Source: Neelides folsomi
Taxonomy: Eukaryota > Arthropoda > Collembola > Neelipleona > Neelidae
Direction: 5' to 3'
Length of the DNA stretch: 64,000 nt
Assembly (NCBI GenBank): GCA_034687125.1
Contig: JAQGBZ010000017.1
Span: forward strand, 186,001-250,000
This document shows positions 13,060 to 25,758 of this stretch, piece by piece; position 1 is the stretch's first letter, and each line of letters begins with the position of its first letter. A program made the translations under genes and the position numbers. Below the pieces are notes generated by a model. It was not told the DNA's origin. It saw only the letters and a program-made list of their open reading frames with translations, and did not search any database.

Positions 13060-16000
13060 TCACGGCTTCTCTTGATTCCCTAACGTGTACCGAAGCCCAA
13101 AAGGCGTCTTCACAATTTTCCCCCACTTCTGGCCCTTTTCCTCCACTTTGGGAGAGAAGGAAACTTTTTTGAGGTCGTCAGCCATCCGGAAGCCTGTGGA
13201 GTTTCTTCGGTGGGGCAACGGCGTCCCTCCCCGCCCCTCCCACTCCTTGCCTGTCTCTTCAAGGACCGCCAACTGGGGCCTCAAGTTCCGACTCCGTTGG
13301 GACGATCTTCCCGCATTGTCAAGTAGAGTCGCCGTGGCACGATCAACTTCCTCTTCCGTGTTACTAGCAACAGGCGGCGAAGGGGGCAATAAAGTATACT
13401 TTTCCCCGCTTCCATGATCTCTATTCCCCTTAGCAGGGCTTGGAGATCTTCGCAAGAGACCGCCAAAGAACGCCGCTTTTGACACAACCCCGCTCTTCTT
13501 CTCTGCTGACTTCTTCTCTTTGAGGAATTCTCTCCGGTCCAATGACTTGCACCGCCCAGCATCATATGTTTTACCACTTGGGTATGAAAATGGATCCTTC
13601 AAATTATCCTTCCGCTCCAGTGACCGCACATTCCCTGTTTGATCCGAAGACCCTGGGCTTTTCGGCGGAAGCCCCTTTGGATGAAGAGGAGAAAAGGGAA
13701 CAAAACGCGGGCCGGCCAAGTTCTTTACCATCATGTTGTCCACCGAAGAAGAGAGCGCAAAGGGACGACGACAGATGATGTCAGCTGAAGAGAACGGAGG
13801 GCCAGATGAAGTTCGGTCCGATGCTCCGGTCCCGAGAGCGTACACTAAATTTCCCTTCTTCCCCCCACCCCCGCCGCTCAGACCTTCCAATAATGGGTGG
13901 GGTATTTTTCCCTTTCTCGCTGAAGCGCCTGGATGAGAGAGTCCTGGAATACAACATAGAGCCGATCCAGAACCCGCATGGATCTTCAGACCTCCGACCG
14001 ATCCCGCAACACCAGCTTCCTAAACACAGACAAACCAACGCTTGCCAACTCTCATAAAACGAGGTTCGTTAATTTGTTTAAAAACAATCAAAGTTAATTG
14101 AACACGAGAGGCAAACGTTAATTTGGTATATTTAATTGGCTAGTGGTGCGGCATGCAGGAAGGTCCGTTTTAAAACAAATACTCTAAACACACAATTCTG
14201 GACAATTCAAACCGTCGTGGAAAAGAGAGTGGATTGAGGAAAAGTAGTTTTACCATGTTTTAAAATAGGATTGGGGATCATCACATTAGTCAAATTACGG
14301 AAGTACTCAACGAGGGACAGTTAAACATTTCCATTACATCTCTTTATAACCTCCATTAAAAAGCGGACTTAAACTTAACTTTCACTCAAATTATCAGGGT
14401 ATTAAAATGGGGCCAATTGAGCTCGACAATGAAGGGGATAAATGAAAGGCGTGGGAGAGGATAATGAGAAAGGATGATAAAAGAGAAAAGAATAAATTAT
14501 TGTGAGTCAGCATATGGAGACGATGAGATTATAGGGAAGATCCTCAGATTTATTGTCATTATCTCCCTTTACCCTTTGTTTTGGATGCGGGGGAAGGGTG
14601 TGAGTTATAAATATACTTTTTATAACTTTCATATCGTACCAAACATCATCCTACTCAAGGGAAAGACCAAAGTCTCCTTAAGAATCCAGTAAAGGACCGT
14701 ATTAAAGTTTAAGAGGATAAAGACACACGTATTCTATTTCCTCTGCTCAACTTTCTCCATAAAACATGCAAATTAAAAAGTTTGGGAAAGAAAAGAGGAC
14801 CTAATTCTCTCCTTTTTTTATTTCCTCAAGGGGTGTGCTGGAGAAGAAATCTTCTAAAGAATTCTCCCGATCAATGACTCTCTTCCTTGAGAACGAAAAT
14901 GGGGAATTTCTCAACTTCACTATAATTAATAGGAGAGAGAGAGAGAGAGAATCCGGGTAGGGAGTGTACCTTTGATAAGAGCTGGTGATCCAAGTCCTTA
15001 AGCTGCTCATCGATGCTTCGCCCGTTCCCTGTGCTGCTCGTACTTGAGACAGATCCTGGCCCGGAATTCCCATGCCCTCGACTTCCCCCGTTGGCAGAAA
15101 TAAGGCTTTCGTTCGAATTCTTAACAAGGCTCGATCCACTCCCGCCCAATCGAAGCTTCAGAGGAAGATTCGCATAGTTCGGTGGGGGTTCGGATTCACA
15201 CTTGGCCTTGGCATATAAGAGATCCTCCCCAGACTTCCCGGTATCTTTATACGACGGGGATTCCCTGTAGGATGGGGGATAGAATGGAGAAGCCCTGGCG
15301 CTGCTTCGAGAATTCAACACTTGTATCATGGCATCTTTTTCAACGAGCCGACTTTCCAAATCTTTAATCTTCCACTCGAGGTCATTCGTTCGGGTTGACA
15401 TGCTCGGCTCTTCCCCGCTAAAAAAATGCTGAGGGGTTTCCCCTCTCGATGACCATGAGTTTGGTGTATTAGGAGAAGAAGTCGATTGTTTCGCTTCAGC
15501 ACCAAACCATTGTTCCCATCGCCCGACCGTCCTATCCAAACAGGTAATCTTTTCTTCGGATAATCGGAGCTTTGCTTGAAGATTCTTCATTTCAGACGAA
15601 GTCGGCTCTTCCTCGTTTTTTTGACTTGAACTTTGACCAGGGTAGGGAGGTGGTTGAAGTTTTGGGTAAGAACCGCTTCGTCCACTGGTAGCTTTTGCAA
15701 TTTGCACCTTCAGATCCCGAATTTCTGATTCTAACTCGGCTCTTATTTTACCTTCGGATGCTTCTCTCTTCTCGTTATTCATTTGGAGGGACGTGAGAGT
15801 CCTTTGAAGTTGAGATACTTTTTCTCCATAAGCTTGTCGCTTCATTGCCTATTAAAATTTAATAATTTATTATTTTATATATCACAATATTTTTGGGTTT
15901 GTAATATTTATTATTAAATATTAAATACAGTCAATATTTAAATGAGATGATTTAATTTGATAGAATTTGAAATTCTATTATATTAATATATGTATATTAT

Positions 16001-17894
16001 TATGATGTTTTGTTTAAGTTTGTCATTGTACCTCATCTTCTAGTTTCATAACATTATTTTGGGCATTTGTGAGGGCTGTATCGAGAATTTCAATGTGAGT
16101 TCTTTGTTCAGCCAACGTTGCTCTTTGTGCTGCGAGCTCAATCTCTTGTCGTTCTTTCGTGGACATAAGCTCCTTGTCTATTTCAATTTAAAATTCAAGA
16201 TTTGTTCAGGCCCAAATGAATTATTATACTAAAGAGAAAGGCTTAATGGAATTAACTTACTTTGTGAAAGCAGTTGTGCATGAACAATATCTCTTTTGCT
16301 TAACTCCTTTTTGAGATACTCGACGTCTGAGTTGGCCGCAAAGGGCGAGAGGTTTTGCAGAGAATTGGATGTGCAGAGAAGCTCGCGATTGACTGCCGTT
16401 AGTCGCTTCACTTCCGTGCTCAACTTGACCCTCGCTGTTCGTTCCAAACTTTCGCGTCGCTCGGATGACTCAAAAAGAGCAACGTGGGAAGCTTGAAGTT
16501 TTGACAGCTCCGACTCAAGCTAAAAGAATTAAGTTCCATTAAAAGAATTGTTATCAATTAAAGAATTGGATATTATAGGCTTAAGATGATGTTGACATTT
16601 ATTCTAATAGGCTTTTTGACAAGTTTCATATTTCAGTAATTCAGAGAATTTAAAATTCAAATGACTTCATTGAGGAGTCAATGTTGAAGAAATTTAACCT
16701 CAGCCTCCGGTCTATTTACTTTAATTGGAAAACTTTAGAAAGAGGGAAGAGAAGTAAAGTTTTTTCTAATAAAAGTATCGATTTTGCATTTAAATTCCTC
16801 AAAGATACCTTGTGAATTGTGTGGATTCTTCGACGAGCATTTGCGAGCTCCACTTTCAAATTAGAATTTTCTCGCATGAGGATCTCAAGGATTTGGACGG
16901 AAGGGAGAACTTCTTCCGCTTCAGTATACCTTCCCACTTCTCTCCTTCGTCCGTAAGGGTCGCTCGAAGAACCCATGGCCCCTCCGTCCCCAAACCCCGC
17001 CGACAGGTCGGGCTGAGACTTGGAGAAGCTTGATGAGTGAAGAAGAGGATTCATTCCAGGACTTCCACTCATAGGATCATTCTGAAACATAAATCAACAA
17101 CTCAAACTGAGAAGTTCTAAACTTTCCCAAGCCCTCCAGGAGAGATAAGAAGTGATGATAATACCTGAACTTCTTTGGCAAGATGTTTGAGGACGGTGAG
17201 TTGGTCAAGATAATCTTTGGGGATGACAGAAAGTTCACTAGAGGTGACGGCAGTATTATTTGGTTCTAACGAGTAAGACAAATGACTTTGATGATGATGA
17301 GGTTGACTATTTTGTCTTTCAACTTCTGGGGAAGCCCCCATTCCGAAAGACGCAAATTCATGGCTAGCTGGTCTGCTCAAAAATATAAATTAATTATGAC
17401 AAACAATTACAAATATCTTTTGTAATTATCTCTAATACAAATAAGATTATTAGATTATCAAATCGTTATAAGATTATTCGTTATATAAGATTATTAAATC
17501 GATTGGAATTAAAAGTTTGAATCATACATCCAAGTGTCAGCAAGAAGGCTTGAATTATTTTGGTGGATGATAAGAGTATTATAGGCAGAGTGATTTGAAT
17601 CTAAGCTCATGTTATTCCCCCGGGGGTTGTAAGATCCAGAGGATGGAAAGTGGCTCTTGTGAGGACCATCATCCATCTCAAAATCTCCAAACACTGAAGA
17701 TGTGGAGGAAGAGGGCGAAGATGAGGAGTCCTTAAGAGTCCGTTTCTCACCACCATTCTTTACATCATGCTCTTCCCCTTGAGGTTCCTGTCGCTTGCTT
17801 GAGCTGAGCATGAGCCTTTCTTCTTGGCTTAGCTCCTCGATCGAAGAGTTGACATCCATGGCATTGACATGACCCCCTCGCTCTTTATTTGACC
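13060..17894 (-). CDS. AMOT: Angiomotin family scaffold protein
   Basis: Junction and actin-linked scaffold of the Hippo pathway; known members bind YAP/Yorkie and NEDD4-type ligases through PPxY motifs. Exons in coding order: 17894-17528, 17372-17165, 17081-16809, 16519-16261, 16177-16032, 15848-14970, 14019-13060. From the ATG at 17859 this gives about 1018 residues, near vertebrate AMOT size. The coiled-coil core carries family signatures: the RRHIEIRDQ-like EQRTHIEILDTALTNAQNNV, KRQAYGEKVSQLQ, then EEKITCLDRTVGRWEQWF and VEKDAMIQVLNSRS. Three PPxY motifs (PPPY, PPSY, PPNY) lie at about residues 472-632, in or after the coil rather than at the N-terminus. The C-terminus (GNQEKP) lacks the PDZ ligand of vertebrate AMOT. 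The first exon opens with an acceptor-like site and stays open upstream of the ATG, so an additional 5' exon is possible. Confidence 0.88.
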
Positions 17895-19663
17895 CTGCAA
17901 AGAAAAGATTAATAAGTCGCTACTCAAATATTACTTCCTTTATAACCAATATTAAAATTGAACTTTAGCAAATATTTGTTGACTCCCTCAGGCTTTGACT
18001 ATGAAAAATACTTTTGTTTTTATAGGGAGTTTAACAAAAATTGAAAGGATAGTTTTGCTTAGTCAGGCCTGAATTTGAAAGATATAAGTTTAACAAACAG
18101 TATTGATGAGTAATCAAGAAGAGTAAATTCAATCGAGCCATGAAGGTGCCAGAGACGTAATTAAATTGAAATGTTTTCTCTCTCAACAGGAAACAAAATT
18201 CGATTATTATTTTGAACTTTGAATGAAAATAAAAGTTGGCTATTACATATAAGGTACTTCAACCTGAGCATAATAATATCTAATGCCCGAGAGGATCAAA
18301 TCAGTGGAATTAAATAAATATATAATCTAAAGTATGTATGTAATTTTAAAGGCTTACACAAATCAAATTCCTGTCGATAAGATAAAAAAAGTTATGCCAT
18401 ATAATCATATTTACTGAATATTCATTCGTTTTGTCAGAAATATTTTACCACCATTGTATGGACTTATTTAACTGTTAAATTATGTCACTATCAATTCGAA
18501 TGATAAACATATTATAGAAGTTGATAATGGTCGAACTAATACAGGTACACGTCAGTTATATCTTAAACTAAAAAGAATATAAATATCCTCCTCAAATCGC
18601 ATCAATAAATTCTTGCCTAATCTCCCAGGTCCATTGATTTGTTTAAACTCTTTAAGCCTCGAGTACACATCACACACATCGAGTCTATTCACCCAAAAAA
18701 TTAAAAATTGATTAAAAGTTAAATATTGGATGAAGAAATTACCTCCCGATTGATTATTCTTGCTGATGAATCCTCAATTCCTCAATGGAGCCCATCAACT
18801 GCCACTAGTTGAACGTGGAGTAAAATCTCTAAACGAATAATTACGAGGTCTAATCACCTCCAAAATATAGTTGAAGAATCCGCAAAAGTGAGGCTTAAAA
18901 CCAGATGAAAGAAACAGAAAAGGGAAATAAATGTAAATTAAAATGAAAAGGGATTTAAAAGAATGTCTGATCTCTGTAGGCCAAGCAGAGGTGACTCACT
19001 TCATATGAATGTGGCTGATGGAGGGAGTAAGGAATTTGGCAAGGCCAAGTGACATGTTTCTCCGGTCCCCATCCCTTCCCTTTAAAATCCCAAAGCATAT
19101 CATTTGAAAGAGATATTTCCAAAGCTCTCTCACGTTGCACTTTGCGAATAACTTCTTTCCAATGCATGCCTGCATGTGGAAAGAGCATGATGATGGGACT
19201 GAGGGGGATTGTGGGATGAGACATTTGAGGGGAGATTCGCATTCCATTGCATTTGCAACACCAACACGGTTGAACATGCTTCCAATATATATTCATATGA
19301 TATATACGAAATAAATACAGGATTGATGCAGTTACTGTCCATCGCGCATCATGAACAAATTGCTCCAACATGGAATTTACAATAAAGGCCAGGTTGGCGG
19401 GAAGGAATTTTCCGCGCTTTCTTTGTCTGCCTTCTCTGCTATTTCGCGACACTTCATTTTCCTTGTTCTACTCAAAAAGGCGGTTGGTGTTGGACCATCC
19501 ACTTCTTTCTTTTTCTTTCAATAAATAAATCAAATAATCTAATAAGTTCTCATTTCATCTCACTTTAAAACTTTCAGATCATTAGTTTTACTCATTTGAC
19601 ATCTTCGTTAACCTTTAATTTATTCATCGACATCATTTTTTAATTAATTTATTAAATAACAAA
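17895..19663. other. Intergenic region between angiomotin and RRM1 (divergent promoters)
   Basis: The region separates the 5' ends of two divergent genes and probably holds both promoters plus untranslated 5' exons of angiomotin. A 165-codon minus-strand open frame at 18955-19452 is the longest here. It resembles no family I know, overlaps other open frames and lies in a slightly GC-richer patch, so I do not call it a gene. The rest is AT-rich and featureless. Confidence 0.5.
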
Positions 19664-22600
19664 ATGGTGAACGAGGGCAAAGGTAGCCGAACAAAAATGT
19701 TCGTTATCAAGAGGAATGGTCGTCCGAATGAAGAAGTCCATTTCGATAAGATCACATCGAGGATTGAGAAGTTGTGCTATGGGCTCAACATGGACTTCAT
19801 TGATCCGACCGCAATTACCATCAAGGTCATCAACGGAATTTACTCTGGGGTCACGACGGTCGAGCTTGATAATTTGGCGGCTGAGACGGCTGCAACAATG
19901 ACAACAAAGCATCCGGACTATGCTATTCTTGCTGCGAGAATCGCTATATCCAATCTTCATAAAGAAACGAAGAAATGCTTTTCTGGTTTGCTATATCACT
20001 ATATCCGATACCAATTTAATAAAATTAATAACTACATTGATCATATTTTTAAATGTTAATTAAAATTACTTTAGATGTGATGACTGACCTGTACAACATG
20101 GTCGATAATAGCAGTGGTCTCAGAGTGCCCATGATATCCGAAAAACATTACAAGATTATAATGACCCATTACGACAAGCTTAATTCTGTCATTGTTTACG
20201 ATAGAGATTTCTCGTACAACTACTTTGGGTTTAAGGTGACGTTTTTTATAATTAACTTTAAGTATTTGGTTATTGTTTAATTTAATCAATGCATAATGTT
20301 ATTAAACAAAATTAATTCAATTAGACTCTGGAGAGATCATACCTATTGAAGATCAATGGGAAAGTTGCTGAACGTCCTCAACACTTGCTGATGCGAGTAT
20401 CTGTCGGCATTCATGAAAATGACATTGAATCGGTGATTGAGACCTACAACCTTTTGTCAGAGCGATGGTTTACTCATGCTTCTCCGACTCTTTTCAATGC
20501 AGCCACGAATCGTCCTCAACTTTCATCATGCTTTCTTTTAACGATGAACGAGGACAGCATCGAGGGAATTTACGATACTCTCAAGCAAACGGCTTTGATT
20601 TCCAAAGCCGCTGGGGGGATTGGTCTGAATGTTCATTGCATTCGTGCCACTGGATCGTATATTGGAGGAACGAACGGAACTTCTAATGGACTTGTTCCAA
20701 TGTTGAGAGTCTTTAATAACACTGCTCGATATGTTGACCAAGGAGGAAATAAGGTGATTAATTAAATCTACAATATTGCCAGTTAATTCGTTGATTGTGT
20801 GATTGTGTAAATATTGATTAATTCTTAATCTTATAGCGCCCTGGAGCTTTTGCCATTTACCTTGAACCATGGCACGCTGACGTATTTGATTTCTTGGACT
20901 TGAAGAAAAATACCGGATCGGATGAGAACCGTGCAAGAGATCTCTTTTATGCCCTTTGGATTCCTGACCTCTTTATGCGTAGAGTTGAAGAGAACGGAAC
21001 TTGGTCACTTATGTGCCCTAATGATTCCCCAGGTCTCTTCGAAGTATGGGGAGAGGAATTCGAGGAGCTTTATCTCAAGTAAGATATTAAACGAAATGTT
21101 GAAATATGTAACTAAAAGAGGATAAAAATGATCAATTGCACTTTTTTTATATAAAATTCTAGATATGAAAAGGAAGGCCGATTCCGTAGACAGGTCCCGG
21201 CCCAAAAACTCTGGTATCACATTATTGAGGCTCAAATCGAAACTGGAACTCCTTATATGTTATACAAAGACGCTTGCAACCGGAAATCTAATCAACAAAA
21301 TCTTGGAACAATTAAATGCTCTAATTTGTGCACCGAGATTATTGAATATTCTTCAAAGGATGAAGTACAATAAATATAAAAATTTATTTACTCAATTAAT
21401 TTTCCTCCTAATAATTTTAGAAATCAAATATTATTAAATATTTAGAAATTAAACAATTGATTTTTCTCATAGATTGCCGTTTGCAATTTGGCTTCAATTG
21501 CTCTTAACATGTATGTGAAACCGGATAAGACATATGACTTTAAGAAATTAAAAGAAGTGGCAAAGGTCGCCACAATCAACCTCAATAAAATCATTGATGT
21601 GAACTATTACCCAGTGCCAGAGGTATATAAAATTGATCTATTATTTTTGTTGAATTATAATTTTCTTATTAATTATTTATTTATTTAAGACTGAACGATC
21701 CAACAAGCGACACAGGCCTATTGGAATTGGTGTTCAAGGACTTGCCGATGCTTTCATTCTTATGAGATTTCCATTTGATAGCGAGAATGCAAAGAAGCTC
21801 AACATTCAGATATTCGAAACGATTTATTACGGAGCACTTGAAGCGAGTATGGAAATTGCAAAGAGAGATGGACCATACGAAACCTATGAAGGTTCCCCTG
21901 TCAGCAAAGGGGTAATATTTCTAATTTAAAGAATGATTTTCATAGTTATGAGGGTGATTTTAATGAATCGATGTCATTAATATTTTATCTTTTATACATA
22001 GATTTTGCAGTACGACATGTGGGATGTTGTTCCAACCGATTTGTGGGATTGGAAGGTTTTGAAAGAGAAAATCGCTCTTCATGGAGTCAGAAATTCTCTT
22101 CTCGTCGCTCCAATGCCAACGGCCTCCACAGCTCAGATTCTCGGAAACAATGAATCCATTGAGGCATACACTTCAAATATTTACACTCGTCGTGTACTTT
22201 CTGGCGAATTTCAAGTATATAAAAACATGTTTAATTTTGTTATGATTCTTATGATCAATTAGCAAATGAGTTATGATCCTAATTAATTTAATTACATTCA
22301 GGTGGTCAATCCTCATCTTTTGAAAGATCTCACCGAACGAAACTTGTGGAATCCTGATATGAAGAATAAAATGATATCCGAGAACGGTTCCATTCAGAAT
22401 ATTGATGAGATCCCCCAAGAAATTAAAGAACTTTACAAAACAGTTTGGGAAATTAAGCAGAAAGCGATCATCGACATGGCTGCTGACCGAGGAGCTTTCA
22501 TTGATCAAAGCCAATCCCTCAACATTCACATTGCTGAACCCAATTTCGGAAAGATGAGCTCGATGCATTTCTACGCTTGGAAATTGGTAATAAGTTATTT

Positions 22601-22874
22601 TAAAAGTTAAAGTCACCTAATGATAAAAATTTTATGAATATTATTGAATAAATTGTAATAGAATAAATGTAGATTAATTGAAATATTATCTTTTGAATAT
22701 CAGGGTCTCAAAACTGGAATGTATTATTTGCGTACGAAGCCTGCTGTTAACGCTATTCAGTTCACAGTGGATAAAACCAAGCTTCTGGAAGCTTCAAGAA
22801 TTAAAGAAAAGAATCAAGCTGATATGGTCTGCTCGATTCAAAACAAAGATGAGTGTTTAAGCTGTGGTTCTTGA
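19664..22874 (+). CDS. RRM1: Ribonucleoside-diphosphate reductase large subunit
   Basis: Class Ia ribonucleotide reductase alpha subunit, which reduces NDPs to dNDPs with the small subunit in the cytosol. Ten exons: 19664-19985, 20075-20235, 20325-20753, 20837-21078, 21163-21364, 21473-21622, 21690-21911, 22002-22214, 22302-22586, 22704-22874. They join without frame breaks to 798 residues, against about 790 in other animals. Visible are the N-terminal ATP-cone ([19 protein letters not shown]), the active-site segment [10 protein letters not shown], the radical-site strand [15 protein letters not shown] and the allosteric loop segment [19 protein letters not shown]. Also present are [16 protein letters not shown] and a C-terminal redox pair CLSCGS that reloads the active site. 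The start is the ATG followed by [18 protein letters not shown], next to an AT-rich leader. All key cysteines are present, so the gene looks functional. No small-subunit gene is nearby. Confidence 0.97.
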
Positions 22875-24093
22875 ATGATTCTTGTCATTCACTTATCACA
22901 TACAAGTCTACGATTAGCTACTATCTTTCTTTTATATTCAGGTTCAAGTATTGTTTACGAACAAACATTATTTATAATTGAATTATTTCGCAAAACTATA
23001 TTAATTTATCTACATTATAGGGAAACTCCAACTCATGAGTTTACTTTCATAAAAATACTTAAAATTTACTTAAACTCTTGCATAAAATGCTTATTCTTAT
23101 AAAATAAATATTACAGTTCCTTAAATATCACAAAAATTAACTAACTGTAAATATAAGTATTACTGTTCTTGATTATCTCCAGTCTTTACATTATTTAATT
23201 ACAGGTTCATCATTTTATAAAGTTACATAAATATTTATTGTTGCTCATTAATAATAAATAGATTTTTCAAAAACATAACCTCATGAACTACCAAAACAAA
23301 TGATCAAAACTAGACTTATCTTCTAAAACATGTTAACAAAGGTAAGATTTCTATTTGGATGTTTATTAACAATTTAATATCACTAATAAAACTTTAATGT
23401 TACAACTCAAGTGCCTGTTAATTTATTTATACATTTATAAGTATTTATTTCAATCTTATCATATTGATTAATTGACATATCACAAACATAATGGCTTAAA
23501 GGTGATAAGTACAGATAGGTAAACGATTTCGATTGGCAATTTGGTATATCTTAATAATTATATTTAATTAACCAGATACGTAAGTACTTTCACATTCATG
23601 TTAACCTGAACCTAGCCTAACATAATCCAATATGTAATTCATGAAAACATTTATGTTCATTATTGGCATACAATTTGTGTATAAGACATATAAAGTATAC
23701 AAGACACCTAATCTTAATTAATTACTTAGCGTTAATCAGGAACGAAATTGTTCAAAATGTGAGTGAAAGCCAAGAGAAAGCTTTTCTTAGCTGTAAGCTA
23801 TAAGTAGGTTGGACTGCCGGGAGGTTTGTATTCTCAATATTAGAAGAAATCTATTCGACTGATCGTGAGACTTTTCCTCTTCTCTTGTCTGTGTTGTCAG
23901 CGCTCAAATTGACAAGCAGCTAATTTTTTAACGATTAAATCTGACGTGTAAGTGTTCAATTCATTGTTTTAACTACCATTATATTTAAATATGTTGTTTT
24001 TAACAATATGTAATTCAATACTCCTTCGTTTGTGATTTCTAAATAGGCATTCATTTTTACACAATTTTTTTAAGTTTTTGAGCTTCATTTGAC
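22875..24093. other. Intergenic region RRM1 - ACER3
   Basis: AT-rich spacer between two genes on the same strand. The first part should be the RRM1 3' UTR and contains several AATAAA-like motifs (for example near 23100). A short GC-richer patch at about 23800-23930, rich in pyrimidines, may belong to the promoter or 5' UTR of the ceramidase gene. No supported ORF or repeat. Confidence 0.5.
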
Positions 24094-25758
24094 ATGCCTC
24101 CCGTTCGTGAACCTTACTGGGGCCCTCCGACCTCAACTCTTGACTGGTGTGAACTGAATTATGAAGTTAGCCCCTTCATCGCCGAGTTCTGTAAGTTGAA
24201 TTTAATAAAAGCTATCGAATTAATTGTGAAAATATTCATTCTTGTTTTGTATAATATAGGGAACACAATCAGCAACCTTGGATTGATCATTCCCCCACTA
24301 TTTGGAATTTACGAAATCTGTCGCCAAAAGATTGAAAAAATGTTCATTCTGACTTACTTGTTCCTCGTCGGTATTTATACTTTTCGTTTACTTAATTCAT
24401 AAAAATTTAATGCTATATCTCACATAATTCACCGCAATTTTTAAATCAATAAAGTAATTTCGTTTGGTTAAAGTTAAAATGCATGCGAGAATGGTAAAGG
24501 TTTTTTTAATTTTTTTTTCTTCAATTAACTTTTAAACTGTGATTGGAATTAACAGTAGTTGGTTTGGGGTCTTGGGCGTTCCACGCGACGCTCTTGTATG
24601 CTTTGCAACTCTGCGATGAGCTTCCCATGGTTTGGGGAAACTCCATTCTCATTTACCAGCTGTGGGAGATCAAGAAAACGAAGAACAAGTCGATCAATTG
24701 GGTCGTGTTGCTCTTTTGCTTTGTTTACTGTTTCTTTTTCACGGCTATTTATCTCATCTTCAAAGATCCGCTCATTCATCAAGTAGGTTGAATTACTAAT
24801 ATTTTATATCCATCTCAATTTCACCTACAGCACTTAAAAATAATCTTTTTAATTCATAATTTAATGGAATAGTTTGAATTATATTTAAAGGTATTGGAAA
24901 TAAACAGGTAAAATAAGCAATTAATTAACACTTTAAAATTTTAGACAATGTATGGTATATTGGTGGCAGCAATCATGTTCCTTGATCTCCGACTTGTGAA
25001 TCACAATCAATGTAGGACTTGCACTCAACTTCTCTCGGCTGGATTCTTTATGTACACTTTTGCGTTTGGCCTCTGGAACATTGATAATCAGCTTTGTTCT
25101 CAGATCACGTATGAATTTATAAAATTTTGACAAATATTATTATTTCTTAAAAGTAATTAATTTGTTAAAGAATAATTATTATAATGACATTGATATAACT
25201 TTTAGTGATCTCCGGGTAAAAATTCCTGCATATATTCGACCCTTTACACAACTCCATGCTTGGTGGCACATCCTTACCGGTTACGCAACATATCTGCACA
25301 TTCTATTCGCGTAAATATTCAAATTTAATTTCAATTATTTTGGTAATATTTTAAATAACTTAAGAGTTAATTCAGCAATCTTAATTGTTAGAATCCATGC
25401 AAGGAGTCACTTCATGAAGCCAAAGACGAAAATCGTCCTTCGACTCTTCGGAATTTCATTTGCCAAAGATGAAGGTAAGTCGGAGTGAAAAGAACTTTTG
25501 ATGTTCATCAATTCTCTAATTAAGCTTTAAACTAAACGAAGCCATTGTTTACAAAAATTTCTACTTGATCTTTTATCCATTACAAATCCACCTACTTAAA
25601 CCTATTCACTTATACTTAAGAATTCCTATAAATGAATTTCTTATTTTTTACAAAATAGTAAAATGTTCATGTATTGTTTATGATTTTATTAATTATTTAA
25701 TCTTTATGTTGTAGAATGTGATAGAAAATGTGATGAGTTAGAAGTCAAAAATATTTAA
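24094..25758 (+). CDS. ACER3: Alkaline ceramidase, ACER3 type
   Basis: Integral membrane hydrolase that cleaves ceramides to sphingosine and fatty acid in the ER/Golgi. Exons: 24094-24190, 24260-24370, 24556-24782, 24945-25108, 25206-25310, 25392-25474, 25715-25758, summing to 276 residues (human ACER3 is 267). The N-terminus REPYWGPPTSTLDWCELNY and WNTISNLGLIIPPLFG match the family. The metal and catalytic residues are visible: Glu/Asp in the first loop, Ser and His in VVGLGSWAFHATLLYALQ, and the paired His in TQLHAWWHILTGYATYLH. About seven hydrophobic segments are seen. The end is the least certain part. A strong donor (GTAAGT) at 25475 leads to a short last exon adding ECDRKCDELEVKNI; without splicing the frame would stop a few codons later. 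Confidence 0.92.

Noticed and set aside
13781-14038. Minus-strand frame MVCLCLGSWCC... as a separate small gene
   Set aside because: The acceptor at 14020 feeds a different frame that continues for 320 codons as the last angiomotin exon.
14932-14951. GA dinucleotide run as a possible regulatory GAGA site
   Set aside because: It is just downstream of an angiomotin donor site inside an intron and looks like an ordinary microsatellite.
24549-24786. Additional open frames overlapping ACER3 exon 3
   Set aside because: They are other-frame shadows; the ACER3 frame carries the catalytic Ser/His motif and joins its neighbours in phase.
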